This document shows, one piece after another, positions 36,327 to 45,863 of a stretch of 64,000 nt of DNA. The translations under genes were made by a program, and so were the position numbers. The stretch covers positions 1,133,034 through 1,197,033 of the forward strand of contig CAVPZW010000008.1 in assembly GCA_963710315.1 (NCBI GenBank), read 5' to 3'. The notes beneath the pieces were generated by a model. That model was not told the DNA's origin. It was given only the letters and a program-made list of their open reading frames with translations, and ran no database searches. The stretch's first letter is position 1; each line of letters starts with the position of its first letter. The stretch is from Palsa-360 sp963710315. Lineage in GTDB: Bacteria; Acidobacteriota; Terriglobia; Acidiferrales; UBA7541.

Positions 36327-36396
36327 TAAATGCACTTCCCACATCAGTTTCAAACTTACGCAGAATTGTTGCAACCAATCGGGGGTAGCGCGGGAC

Positions 36397-37077
36397 TTAC
36401 TTCTTTGGCGCTGGTGTTGCCGGAGCCGGAGAAGCGGCAGAAGCCGGCGGAAGAGCAGCAGCAGGCGCAAGCGAGGCAACAGGGAATAGCCCATAGAGGT
36501 CCAGATGCCCCGCGAGTGTCTCCGCTTCCTGACCGTGAATGAGTATCTTCAATTGCCGGATGCCAATGACGTTTGCGCCCAGCGTTTGTGTGATCGATTG
36601 CACCGCCAGCTGCTCGCTCAAAATTCCCGACGGCATCGCGGAAGAAATTTCGTCCGAAAAATCCGCGATGGCCGTCCCGTCCGGCTGAATATAAAAAGCC
36701 AGAAGGCTCGCTTCGGGGGGCAGCGTGCGTATTTCTGGAGCGGGCGCGCGCGCGATCAGGGCGTTGAGAAGCTGCTTGGAGCGTTCCACGGGATCGGCGG
36801 AAAGAGGAAGCTGTATGGCCGTGGGCTCCAGCGAATTGGGGGAAGCGGTTGACAGCCAATACATTTGCGCTTTCACCTGCACGTCGGTGGGCGTGGAGAT
36901 GGGCTCCTGCATGACTTCGCGGCGCGCCTGCTCCTCGGTCTTGGGAACCCTGCGCAATCCCTGAACGGCCCGGCGCAATCCCGGTAGTGTGATGAGGCCC
37001 GCCACCACCATCACCACGAGGATCGCGATTGTCGTCTTGAGCCCCTTTGACAACACGCTACCTTCCTCCTGCTTCAT
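36397..37077 (-). CDS. GerMN-domain membrane-anchored protein
   Basis: 226 residues from ATG 37077, overlapping the end of the amidase gene by 20 bp. A single N-terminal anchor (TTIAILVVMVVAGLITL, about residues 14-31) is followed by a GerMN domain: VKAQMYWLSTASPNSLEPTA, SKQLLNALIARAP, LLAFYIQPDGTAIADFSDEI and IRQLKILIHGQEAETLAGHL. The C-terminus is Ala/Pro-rich. GerMN proteins occur with amidases in envelope or spore contexts; the coupling with the upstream amidase supports a peptidoglycan role. Confidence 0.8.
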   Translation of the reverse strand: MKQEEGSVLSKGLKTTIAILVVMVVAGLITLPGLRRAVQGLRRVPKTEEQARREVMQEPISTPTDVQVKAQMYWLSTASPNSLEPTAIQLPLSADPVERSKQLLNALIARAPAPEIRTLPPEASLLAFYIQPDGTAIADFSDEISSAMPSGILSEQLAVQSITQTLGANVIGIRQLKILIHGQEAETLAGHLDLYGLFPVASLAPAAALPPASAASPAPATPAPKK

Positions 37078-37876
37078 AAATGGTTCGAAACGCGGCAACC
37101 GCGCGCGCCACGGCATCCGCCAGGCCCGGCCCCATCTGATCGAGCGTGCTGCGGTCCGCTACGCTGACGCTCGATACCTCGATGGCCACCGCGGGAGCCC
37201 CAACCGTTCTCAATTGCCGCACGGGAGATTCGAAGGGAGTTTCCGACGATCCGCGAAAGCGCTGCGCCATTTGAATTTGGATCAGCTCGGCCAGCCTGCG
37301 GCTCTGATCGATGAAACCAGATTGCGCACGGTCCCACAACAATAGCCCTCCGTGGGGAGCGGCAGCCGCCACGGCCGGCATTGCCATGCGCTGCATGGAA
37401 TACACACGCACCGTTCCCGGCTGGCCCGTGGAGGAAACGTGCAGCGATATGAAAACATCCCCGCGCTGCGCATTGGCCAGCTTGGATCGGTCGTCGAACG
37501 AGGGGTCGTCATTTGCCTGGCGCGTGAGCACTACGCGCAATCCCTGAGCCTCCAGGGAAATACGTACCAGCCGGGCAAAACTGAGGACTACGTCGCTTTC
37601 TGCAATCCCGGACGTTCCGCGAGCGCCCGCGTCCGAGCCGCCGTGCGCCGGATCGAGCACTACAACGGACAAAGTTTTTTGAGGAGGAGCGGGCTGCTCG
37701 ACGGCAGGCTGCGCCGGCGGTGGAACCTGTTGCTGCGGAACGGCAGGCGAACCTTGCGGCGCGGGCTGGCCGGGCGGTGCCGGCGTCTGCGTCGATTGCG
37801 CCCGCGCCGAAAGTGTCAGGGCAGCCGCGATCGTCAGCACAAAAAATAGGCAAATCGATTTGCTGGGCACTCTCAC
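37058..37876 (-). CDS. N-acetylmuramoyl-L-alanine amidase (Amidase_3)
   Basis: 272 residues from GTG 37876 (GTG 37870 is equally possible). The signal peptide is CLFFVLTIAAALTLSARA. A Pro/Gln-rich linker leads into the amidase domain: VVVLDPAHGGSDAGARG with the first zinc His, a Glu in GIAESDVVLSFARL, and GDVFISLHVSS with the second His, then a late AVAIEVSSVSV near the catalytic Glu position. It cleaves the glycan-peptide bond of peptidoglycan. Longer upstream reading frame runs through the palindromic repeat at 37941 and is not coding. Confidence 0.88.
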   Translation of the reverse strand: MRVPSKSICLFFVLTIAAALTLSARAQSTQTPAPPGQPAPQGSPAVPQQQVPPPAQPAVEQPAPPQKTLSVVVLDPAHGGSDAGARGTSGIAESDVVLSFARLVRISLEAQGLRVVLTRQANDDPSFDDRSKLANAQRGDVFISLHVSSTGQPGTVRVYSMQRMAMPAVAAAAPHGGLLLWDRAQSGFIDQSRRLAELIQIQMAQRFRGSSETPFESPVRQLRTVGAPAVAIEVSSVSVADRSTLDQMGPGLADAVARAVAAFRTIYEAGGR

Positions 37877-37940
37877 GAGGATACCAGAATCGTTCCAATC
37901 GCGAGAGAGTGTGCGCCCGATTTTTTCTTGTCGCGGACCG

Positions 37941-38011
37941 GTAGCGCGGGCTTCAGCCTGCGGGTTTTCGTCCTTGCGAAGAGCAAACCCGCAGACTGAA
38001 GCCCGAGCCAC
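37941..38011. repeat. 71-nt palindromic intergenic repeat, copy 5
   Basis: Left arm GTAGCGCGGGCTTCAGCCTG with a near-complementary right arm ending GAAGCCCGAGCCAC. It lies between the amidase gene and purU. Confidence 0.9.
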
Positions 38012-38052
38012 GAAAAGCCAGCATCCCATCGCATGACTTCTGGAATTTCGGA

Positions 38053-38907
38053 CTAGTCGAACACAACCGTCTTGTTCGCATACTGGAGCACTCGATGATC
38101 CAGGTGCCATCGGACGGCCCGCGAGAGAACGATTTTTTCAAGGTCGCGGCCTTTTTGCACCAGGTCCTGCAGCGAATCACGATGCGAGATTCGTATGACG
38201 TCCTGCTCGATGATGGGGCCGTTGTCCAGCACTTCTGTCACGTAGTGGGCGGTGGCGCCGAGCAGCTTTACGCCGCGCTCGAATGCCTGGTGGTGTGGCT
38301 TGGCCCCGATAAACGCGGGCAGAAAAGAGTGGTGAATGTTGATGATTCGCTTGGGATGTTTGGCGATGAATTCAGGAGACAGGATTTGCATGTAGCGCGC
38401 CAGGACAATCAAATCGACTTGATGCCGCTCAAGAAGCTCGCGTTGGCGGCGTTCCGCTTCGGCTTTATTTTCCTTGGTGACTTCAATTACATGAAAGGGA
38501 ATACTGTAAAAATCCGCGTGGCGCTTGGCGTCGGGATGGTTGGCGATGATCAGCGGAATCTCGCAGGCCATTTCGCCGGAGTGCCAGCGGTACAGCAGAT
38601 CCACCAGGCAATGGTCGTATTTGGAAACGAATATGGCCATGCGAAGGCGGTCGCTGGAAAGCGCGACCTGCCATTCCATCTTCAGGCGGTCCGCGATCGG
38701 AGCGAAGTGGCGCGCGAACTCCGGCATCTCGATCTTAAAGCCGGACAGATCCCACTCGATGCGTGCGAGGTAAAGGCCGAGGTCCGCGACCATGTGCTGC
38801 TCGAAATGCAGGATATTGCCGTTCGCCCCAAATATAAATTCGGAGAGAGTCGCGTCCAGGCCTTTTGCGTCCGGGCATTGCACCTGCAGGATGGCGCTTT
38901 GATTCAC
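38053..38907 (-). CDS. purU: Formyltetrahydrofolate deformylase
   Basis: 284 residues, standard length. The N-terminal ACT domain is ILQVQCPDAKGLDATLSEFI, and the formyltransferase-fold domain has LIIANHPD, VDLIVLARYMQILSPEF, INIHHSFLPAFIGAKPHHQA, GATAHYVTEVLDNGPIIEQD and the conserved histidines. It releases formate from 10-formyl-THF, balancing one-carbon pools or feeding formate to PurT. It stands alone here. Confidence 0.95.
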   Translation of the reverse strand: MNQSAILQVQCPDAKGLDATLSEFIFGANGNILHFEQHMVADLGLYLARIEWDLSGFKIEMPEFARHFAPIADRLKMEWQVALSSDRLRMAIFVSKYDHCLVDLLYRWHSGEMACEIPLIIANHPDAKRHADFYSIPFHVIEVTKENKAEAERRQRELLERHQVDLIVLARYMQILSPEFIAKHPKRIINIHHSFLPAFIGAKPHHQAFERGVKLLGATAHYVTEVLDNGPIIEQDVIRISHRDSLQDLVQKGRDLEKIVLSRAVRWHLDHRVLQYANKTVVFD

Positions 38908-39093
38908 GATAGCTCCTTCAAATCTTCAAACATCCATGGAATTGTACTCGAAAGAGTCCAACTGGAAGGAGTAAACACTTCGCGTTCCTTGCGCAATCAA
39001 AAAACTCCAGCGCACCCACGTGCCTGTAGCCGGTAAACTGTTAAAAGCGATTGCCAAGTCGAAATCGTGAAGTGGAAATCAAATTGAAGAGGG

Positions 39094-39477
39094 GTGCCAT
39101 TCTTATCCATGTTCCATAATTTCTTGCGTTGGATTGGTTGTGGCCTGGCTGTTGCAGCGCTGATAGCCGGCGCGGGTTTGCTCATTGGCGATGCCAAAAT
39201 TTGGATTGTTCCCGGGCTCTCGGCAGCGGCGATTTCGTCCGCACCCTTGCTGCTGATCGGCATTTCGTTCTTGATCGTGCAGCCGATTATCCGCCCTCGA
39301 TTGCCGGAGCTGCTGAAAAATGTGCTGCTCGCGGGGACGTTCCTGCTCTGGGGAGCGATTCAGCTCATGCCGCAGAATGCTCTGGCGCTGCGGCTCGGCA
39401 ATCTCGTTATCGTGCTTTATGTTGTGGATCTGGCGTGGACCATGTTTGCCTCGATGAATTCCAAGAAGGGGAACTGA
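39094..39477 (+). CDS. Small integral membrane protein, four predicted helices, unknown function
   Basis: 127 residues from GTG 39094 (ATG 39109 is the alternative). Four hydrophobic segments: WIGCGLAVAALIAGAGLLIG, SAAAISSAPLLLIGISFLIV, NVLLAGTFLLWGAIQLM and LGNLVIVLYVVDLAWTMFA. No recognisable motif. It stands alone between purU and the MaoC-like gene. Confidence 0.65.
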   Translation: MPFLSMFHNFLRWIGCGLAVAALIAGAGLLIGDAKIWIVPGLSAAAISSAPLLLIGISFLIVQPIIRPRLPELLKNVLLAGTFLLWGAIQLMPQNALALRLGNLVIVLYVVDLAWTMFASMNSKKGN

Positions 39478-39553
39478 AGCCGCAATTTGCAATCCCTCTC
39501 AGGCCCCAGGACGGCGCAGCAAACCGTTCGCCGAGCGCAGCCGCCAGGCGATG

Positions 39554-40018
39554 CTAGGAAAAATAGCGCAAGATCCATTCGGCGACGCAGCAAGGTTTTT
39601 CGGCATCCGGCGTTTCGATCGTGACTTCAAAGACGGCCTCAACGCTCTCCGGCAAATCCCTGCACGATTGCAAGCGAATGCGCGCGCGAATCTTTTCCCC
39701 CGCACGAACCGGTGCCGGGAATCGAACGCGATTCAAGCCGTAATTGATTGTCCGCCGCACATCCGCAGGCAATTGAATCGCTTCCTTCACGAGGCGGCTC
39801 ATCAAGGAAAGCGTCAGAAATCCGTGCGCGATGGTCGTGCCATAAGGAGATTCGCGCCGAGCGCGCTCGGGATCGATGTGAATCCACTGGCGGTCTTCCG
39901 TGGCTTCCGCAAAACTTGCAATGCGCTCCTGAGTCACCGGCAGCCAATCGGTCACGGCGATTTCCCGCCCAACCTGATCCTTCAGCGAGTGCATGGATTT
40001 CAGTACAAAGGTTGGCAT
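39554..40018 (-). CDS. MaoC-like (R)-specific enoyl-CoA hydratase-type protein
   Basis: 154 residues, single hot-dog domain. The hydratase signature is TEDRQWIHIDPERARRESPY followed by GTTIAHGFLTLSLMSRLV, with the catalytic Asp and His in place. A basic YGLNRVRFPAPVRAGEKI strand follows. It hydrates enoyl-CoA thioesters in the cytoplasm. The substrate is unknown. Confidence 0.9.
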   Translation of the reverse strand: MPTFVLKSMHSLKDQVGREIAVTDWLPVTQERIASFAEATEDRQWIHIDPERARRESPYGTTIAHGFLTLSLMSRLVKEAIQLPADVRRTINYGLNRVRFPAPVRAGEKIRARIRLQSCRDLPESVEAVFEVTIETPDAEKPCCVAEWILRYFS

Positions 40019-40034
40019 CGAGTTTTGGGTTTAT

Positions 40035-40106
40035 GTAGCGCGGGCTTCAGCCTGCGGGTTTTAGTCCTTGCAAGGCCCAAAACCCGCAGGCTGAAGCCCG
40101 CGCCAC
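40035..40106. repeat. 72-nt palindromic intergenic repeat, copy 6
   Basis: Left arm GTAGCGCGGGCTTCAGCCTG, right arm CAGGCTGAAGCCCGCGCCAC, and an inner CCTTGCAAGG core. This is among the most perfect copies. It lies between the convergently spaced MaoC-like and metallo-beta-lactamase genes. Confidence 0.93.
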
Positions 40107-40117
40107 GCAAGCTTGCG

Positions 40118-41059
40118 TTACTTGGCCGCCTTCAGCTCAGCGTACACCTGCCCAACGAAACGATCCGCCATGCGATCCCCGTTCGGAGCGGCTGGAAGAA
40201 CATTTGCATCGAAAGCGGCAGTGGGATGCGCGGCAACCACTTCATCCGATGACTTCCCCTGCTGAATGAGTTTTGCGACCTGATCACGCACGCCCAGGAT
40301 CACGTCACGATGAGCGGCGACTGCATTGCGATCGACAATTGCCCCGTGTCCCGGAATGATCTTGGTGTTGGGACCCGCTAGCGCGATCACTTCGGCAAGT
40401 CCCTCGATCATCCCGTTGAGAGAGCCGCCATTGGCGCGATCGATGTTCGGGTATCCAATCGACCGGTAGAAATCGCCGGTCATAAGGACGTCCGCATTGT
40501 GAAAGTAGACCATGGTGTCGCCATCGGTGTGCGCCTTGCGGATGGGGATGAGGTCTATGGTTTCTCCGTTCATGTGGAACGTGATTTTGCTTTCATAGGT
40601 TACGACGGGAAGCGCGGCTTCCGGAGCGGGCATGCCCGGTTGGCCATTTGCGCCTGGAGCAGGATGCATCAGGCGATCGCGCAACTCGTCCCGCGCGAAA
40701 ATCGTGGCTCCCAGCTTGCCCATGTTTTCGTTGCCGCCGGTGTGATCGGGATGCACGTGCGTATTGACCACATAACGAATGGGGTTGGGCGAAATTTGCT
40801 TGATGGCCGCAACGATGCGATCCGTGAGCGGCGCGAATTGCGTATCTACCATGAATGTCCCTTGCGGCCCCACCAGCACGCCAATCGTGCCGCCGCGGCC
40901 GTCCACCGTGTAAAAGCTGTCCGTAATCTTGTTGGTCTTGACCACCGTCTTGCTGTCGTCCACGGGCGCCTGGGCGCGTGCCGATGCCGTCGCGAAAAGG
41001 GAAACGATCAACAAGGCCGCCGGCACAGCGAGGGCGCGTCGAATCAATGAGAAGTTCAT
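40118..41059 (-). CDS. Exported metallo-beta-lactamase-fold hydrolase
   Basis: 313 residues from ATG 41059, which has GGAG nine bases upstream (ATG 41065 is only three bases from it). The signal peptide is RRALAVPAALLIVSLFATAS, cleaved near ARAQ. The zinc motif is THVHPDHTGG, preceded by FMVDTQF; later ligands lie in VLMTGDFYRSIGYPN and IPGHGAIVD. It resembles the secreted MBL group found near quinoprotein oxidoreductases rather than true beta-lactamases. The substrate is unknown. Confidence 0.85.
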   Translation of the reverse strand: MNFSLIRRALAVPAALLIVSLFATASARAQAPVDDSKTVVKTNKITDSFYTVDGRGGTIGVLVGPQGTFMVDTQFAPLTDRIVAAIKQISPNPIRYVVNTHVHPDHTGGNENMGKLGATIFARDELRDRLMHPAPGANGQPGMPAPEAALPVVTYESKITFHMNGETIDLIPIRKAHTDGDTMVYFHNADVLMTGDFYRSIGYPNIDRANGGSLNGMIEGLAEVIALAGPNTKIIPGHGAIVDRNAVAAHRDVILGVRDQVAKLIQQGKSSDEVVAAHPTAAFDANVLPAAPNGDRMADRFVGQVYAELKAAK

Positions 41060-41216
41060 TGGCATTTGCTCCTGATGGAAAATGCGATTTTGACTTGGGT
41101 TGCTGTTCGAGAGTATATACCAAACACGCTTTGCGCCGATGCCCGGGCGCGGGAATTCATATGTTGGCGCGCGCAGAAGCTGGTGACGAGGGGGAAGAAG
41201 CAAGCCGGGTGAGTGG

Positions 41217-41288
41217 GTGGCATAGGCTTCAGCCTGTGGGTTTTAGTCCCTGCTAGAACTAACCCCCACAGGCTGAAGCCTATGCCAC
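41217..41288. repeat. 72-nt palindromic intergenic repeat, copy 7
   Basis: Left arm GTGGCATAGGCTTCAGCCTG, right arm CAGGCTGAAGCCTATGCCAC, with perfect arms. It lies directly beside the terminator at 41288-41330. Confidence 0.93.
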
Positions 41289-41330
41289 CAAAAAAAATCG
41301 CCCTGGGCTCTTGAGAGCCCAGGGCGATTT
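41288..41330 (-). terminator. Intrinsic terminator of the YncE-like gene
   Basis: Perfect 16-bp stem AAATCGCCCTGGGCTC / GAGCCCAGGGCGATTT with a 4-nt loop (41295-41330). On the minus strand it is followed by a T-run of about seven, and it sits 13 nt after the stop codon at 41344. Confidence 0.9.
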
Positions 41331-41343
41331 CCTTTCAGAGCAG

Positions 41344-42402
41344 TTACTGTCCGATTTCGAGAATCACGAACGTTCCCGGGATTGCAGTGGGGCGCGGTCG
41401 CGGATTCTCCGGTGTTGGAGCTGCCGCAGGTTTGAAATCCGCGGTCTCCGTGTAGACGCGGTGCGTCTTGAGGTCCATGGCCATCGTGCGGCTGCCGAAC
41501 TGGGTGGTGATGTTGCCGACGACGCTGTATTTATCCGGCGAGTCTTCGTGAATTACGGAGACAAGTCCTTCGCGGCAGGAGGCGAAGATCAAGCCCGTGG
41601 CTGGATCGTATCCGTTGCCGTCAGGATCGCCGCCGATGGGAGGAGCCGCAACAACTTTGCCGTTGTCGGCATTCACGACCGCCATGACTTTGTCGCAGGC
41701 CACGAAAATGCGGTGGTGCGCTTCATCATAGGCCATTGCGGAAGGGCCGTCGCATGGCGCCAGCGGCCAGGAACCCTTGACCGCGTAGGTCTTGGTGTCA
41801 AATTCCTCGATGGTGCTCTTGTCCTCGAGGTTAACGAACATATTGCCGCGTCCATCGGCGATGGCCTCTTCCGGCTTGCCCTTGAGGTCCACTCGGCCAA
41901 TGACTTTATTGGTGGTCGCGTCAATGACGGTGGAGTCCATGCTCTTGCCGTTGAAGGTGAAAACCTTCTTGGTTGCCGCATCGTAACGGATCGAATCGGG
42001 GTTCTTCCCGGGTATGGGAATGACCTCGGTTGCTTTTAGCGTTTTCAGGTCAACGACGGAAACCGTATTGGCGTCGCCGTTGCTCGTGAAGCCCTTGCCC
42101 AAATCGGTGGCCAGCGCAATGCCATGCGAGTTCGTGGAATTGGCAATGGCGATGTCGCCGATCACTTTACCCGTGGTGACGTCCACCACCTGATAGTGCG
42201 AACCGCGCGCCACGTACAGGCGGTGCGTGTCCGGATCCATCGTGATGTAATCCCATCCGCCTTCGCCTCCCACTGGCATCCTCTTGAGGATCTTGTAGCC
42301 CGATGCTTGCGGCGCGGCGTAAACGACCACGGAAGCAATCAGTGCCAGACCGGCCAGCGGCCCTATCCGGCGCATCCATCCTGCAATCTTATTTTGTGAC
42401 AT
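41344..42402 (-). CDS. Exported YncE-like beta-propeller protein
   Basis: 352 residues from ATG 42402, with AAGGAG nine bases upstream. Signal peptide MRRIGPLAGLALIASVVVYA. Seven-blade propeller repeats are visible: HRLYVARGSHYQVVDVTTGK, LGKGFTSNGDANTVSVVDLK, KKVFTFNGKSMDSTVIDATT, GRGNMFVNLEDKSTIEEFDT and HRIFVACDKVMAVVNADNG. The C-terminus is Pro-rich. These secreted proteins are often of unknown role. A strong terminator follows. Confidence 0.82.
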   Translation of the reverse strand: MSQNKIAGWMRRIGPLAGLALIASVVVYAAPQASGYKILKRMPVGGEGGWDYITMDPDTHRLYVARGSHYQVVDVTTGKVIGDIAIANSTNSHGIALATDLGKGFTSNGDANTVSVVDLKTLKATEVIPIPGKNPDSIRYDAATKKVFTFNGKSMDSTVIDATTNKVIGRVDLKGKPEEAIADGRGNMFVNLEDKSTIEEFDTKTYAVKGSWPLAPCDGPSAMAYDEAHHRIFVACDKVMAVVNADNGKVVAAPPIGGDPDGNGYDPATGLIFASCREGLVSVIHEDSPDKYSVVGNITTQFGSRTMAMDLKTHRVYTETADFKPAAAPTPENPRPRPTAIPGTFVILEIGQ

Positions 42403-42506
42403 TCGAAGCATCTCCTTATAGTTTCATTCGAGCAGAAAGCAACATGCCTGGTTCTACTTCCATAATACGTTTCATGGCCGCATAAATTTCACCCAGCGGT
42501 CCAGCC

Positions 42507-45500
42507 TTACCGCGCTTCTACCGGCTCGCCAGTCTTCACCGCCGCGTGCTTGTTGCGCGTCAGGTAGTACTGAATCGCCGGGGTAATAATGAGCGACAAC
42601 ACCATTGAAATCAAGATTCCACCGATGACCGCGATGGCCAGGGGCTGCAGCATCTGCGAGCCGGCCCCGAGGGCCAGCGACAACGGTAGCATACCCGCCA
42701 CGGCGGCCATAGCCGTCATGACGATGGGTCGAAGACGACGGCGTCCCGCCTGGATCATGGCTTCTTCCGCCTCGAATCCAACCCCCACAAATTTCTGATT
42801 GGCGTCGAGCAACAGAATACCGTTCTTGGCTACGATTCCGAGCACCATGATCAACCCCATGAAGGACGAGACGTTGAAATCGGTGCGCGTAATGTACAGC
42901 GCGAAAAACACTCCCGACGTCAACAGAACCGCCGAAGAGAGAATTGCCAGCGGCGCCGAGAACGACCGGAACTCGAACAGCAACACAATGAAGATCAGCA
43001 CCAGCGCCAGCAAAAGCACGGTGACCAGATCGCTGAACGACTTCTGCTGCTCCTTGTACGTTCCGCCATAGGCTACTCGAATAGACGGAGGCAAGTGCAA
43101 ATCGTTTACCGCTTTTTGCACCGCGGCGATACCACGGCCGAGGTCAATGCCCTCCAGCCGCGCCGTCACTTCCTTTTCCTGCTGCAAATTGTCGCGCAGG
43201 ATTTCCGTTTGCCCGGGAACTTCCATGGCTTGTGACACGGAGCCGAGGGTGGCGGAGCCGCCATTTCCGTTGACGATCATGGTGTTGTTCATGGCTTCCA
43301 AAGACGCCCGATTGGCCGCCGCATAACGCACGCGCAGCGTGTAGGGCCGGGAGTCGATAATCAGCGGCGCAGTTGCGGGTTCGCCATCCACGATTGCCGA
43401 AGCGATTACGGTGAGCTGATCGGTGGTGAAGCCGGCCTTGGCCGACGCCGCGGGGTTAATCTTGAACACCACGGCTGGTCCGCTGGTGGTGTTGTCGATT
43501 CCATCCTCGACGTCTACCACCGGTTTCTTGTAGTTAATCTGAATGCGGCCCAAGGCATCGGCCACTTTTGGCGCCCAGGAAGTCAGCTGATCCACATCCG
43601 GCGAAAATAGCTGCACGACCACTGGCTGGGGAGCCCCGGTCAGGTCCGAGATCATATCCTGAAGCACCTGAGTGAATTCCACGTCCAGCGCGGGCTCCTG
43701 CGTGGTCACCTTGGAGCGGACTTCGCTGATGATGTCGTCGATTCCACGGCTGCGTTTGTCCTTCAGCTTGACCGCGATGTCCCCGGTATTGGGCTCGGTG
43801 ACGGCGGCAAGCCCAAGCTGCAAGCCAGTGCGGCGCGAAGTGTTCTCCACTTCAGGGACGGACTTAATGATATTTTCCACGTGCGTGACGACGCGATTGG
43901 TTTCCGCAAGCGAGCTGCCCGGCGGCATGACGTAGTCCAGAATGAATCCGCCCTCATCCATGTGTGGAAGCAAGTCTGATCCCAGTTGCATGAAGCAGAG
44001 ATAGGAAACCGCAATCAGGATGGCGCAGAGGCCGCCCAGCCAGACGGGATGCTCCAGCGCGCGGCGCAGCCAGCGTTCGTAGAAGATGACCACCTTCTCG
44101 AACACTCCGCCCCTCAGCGATTCTTCTTCCGCTTCCATCATTCGCTTCATGCGCGCAAGTTCCACGGCTTCCGCGTCCATGCCAGCGGTTTCCGCGACCT
44201 CGGCAGCGGCAGCCGGCTCCTCTTTTCCGCGGCGAATCAGGTGCACGCCCAGGTTGGTGGACCACGTGAGCGCCAGCGCCAGGGAAGTGAGCAACGAGAC
44301 GCTCATGGCAATGGCCAGTGCGCGGAAGAATGTACCAGTGACGCCAGTGATGGAGATCAAAGGAAGGAAGACAACGATCGGTGTGAGCGTCGAGCCGATC
44401 AGAGGAATGGTCAATTCGCGCAGGGCGGCGCTGACCGCTTCCAGCCGGCCTTCTCCGCCGTCCCTGTGCAAAATGATGTTTTCGACCACCACGATGGCGT
44501 CGTCGATAATCAATCCGCCGGCCGCCGCGAGGCCGCCCAGGGTCATCATGTTAAAGCTCTGACCCAGCATCTTCATGGCGATGAACGTGACGCAGATGGC
44601 CACGGGGATAACCAGCCCGGTCATCAATGCCGTTCCAATGTCGCGCAGGAACAAGTAGATGATAATTCCGGCCAGCAAAAGCCCGATGATGATGGCATCG
44701 CGCACGCTGCCAATGGACTCGCGCACGATGTTGGACTGGTCGTAGAAAACGTTCAAATCAACGCCGGCGGGAAGGCTGGAGCGCAGCGCGTCAATTTCCT
44801 GGTGCACCAGGTTGGCCACTTCCACCGTGTTGCTGTCCGGTTGCCTGCTGACGCTGACAAGGACGGCGGGTTTTCCGTTGGCCGTGACCACCGTGTAATT
44901 GGGCGCGGACGAAGGTGCCACGGTTCCAACGTCACGAACCCGCACTGGCGCATCGCCCACATTCTTGATCACCATGTTGCCGATGTCTTCCACGTTGTGG
45001 ACCTGGGAATCCAGCAGGCCCAGGAACAACTGGTGGTTGCGGGTCAGCAGGCCTGGCGAATCGACGATGTTGGTGTGATTAGCGGCATCCAGAATATCCT
45101 GAATGGTCACGTGCGCGCGCAGCATCTTGGACGGATCGGGCGTCACTTGAAATTCAGGAGTCTGCCCTCCCTGAACCAGAACGGTGGCAACTCCATTCAG
45201 CCTGTTCAAGCGCGGCTTGATGTCATACGTGGCGATTTCCCAGAGTTGTGTTTGGGGAACTTTGTCGGACGTCAAGCTGTAGCCCAGGATGGGGAAGCTG
45301 GCGAAATCCAGCCGGTGGGTTTCAATCTGCGCCGTGGTCGGAAGCGTGCTTTGAATGCGCGCGATCTCCGAATTCACCAGCTGCAGCGTGGTGATCATAT
45401 CCACGTTCCAGTTGAAGGATAGATCGATTTCCGCCGATCCGCGGCTGGTGGTGGAGCGAACGTCCTCCAGTCCGGGAACGCTGTTCACGGCGTTTTCCAG

Positions 45501-45741
45501 CGGGCGCGTGATGGTGACTTCCATCTGCTCGATGGGCATTACGCCGTTATCCACGCCCACGATGATGCGCGGGAACTGCGTCGAACGGGAAAACGGCGAT
45601 GGGCAGCGAGAGCGCCTCGTAGGCTCCCACCACTGCCAGCGTCAGGATCAAGAAGATGATCGACTTGGAGTGCCGGGCGAACCAGTAACGCGACTCCGGA
45701 TTTGCAGATACCTTGGAATGGCTGGTTGTCTTATCTGACAT
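42507..45741 (-). CDS. RND efflux pump inner-membrane permease (HAE1-like), frameshifted near N-terminus
   Basis: About 1078 residues when read across one frameshift. The N-terminus (45741-45590) MSDKTTSHSKVSANPESRYW leads into the first helix IIFLILTLAVVGAYEALSLP. It should continue AVFPSTQFPRIIVGVDNGV, but an extra base at about 45584 breaks it; the rest is open from 45560. Landmarks are EQMEVTITRPLENAVNSVPG, the proton-relay Asp pair in LIIDDAIVVVENI and the twin halves with 12 helices. The Asp pair fits drug/organic-solute HAE pumps rather than heavy-metal ones. It is last in the tolC-mfp-rnd operon. Confidence 0.9.
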
Positions 45742-45863
45742 TTAATTTTACCTGCCGCAAAGTCGTGATTGAAAATCCGAGTGCAATGGCCGTGCAGATT
45801 CCGGCCGGTCCTGCAAATCTGCTTGTGCTTCCAATCATCCTGCCGTTGGCCGCGAACATAACC

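Noticed and set aside
37870..38110. 80-residue N-terminal extension of the amidase
   Set aside because: It is encoded by the palindromic repeat at 37941-38011 and by spacer; the signal peptide begins at 37876 or 37870.
43986..45422. 478-codon open frame on the plus strand opposite the RND permease
   Set aside because: Antisense to clear RND sequence, rich in His/Gln/Arg as expected for a shadow frame, no ribosome site or domain.
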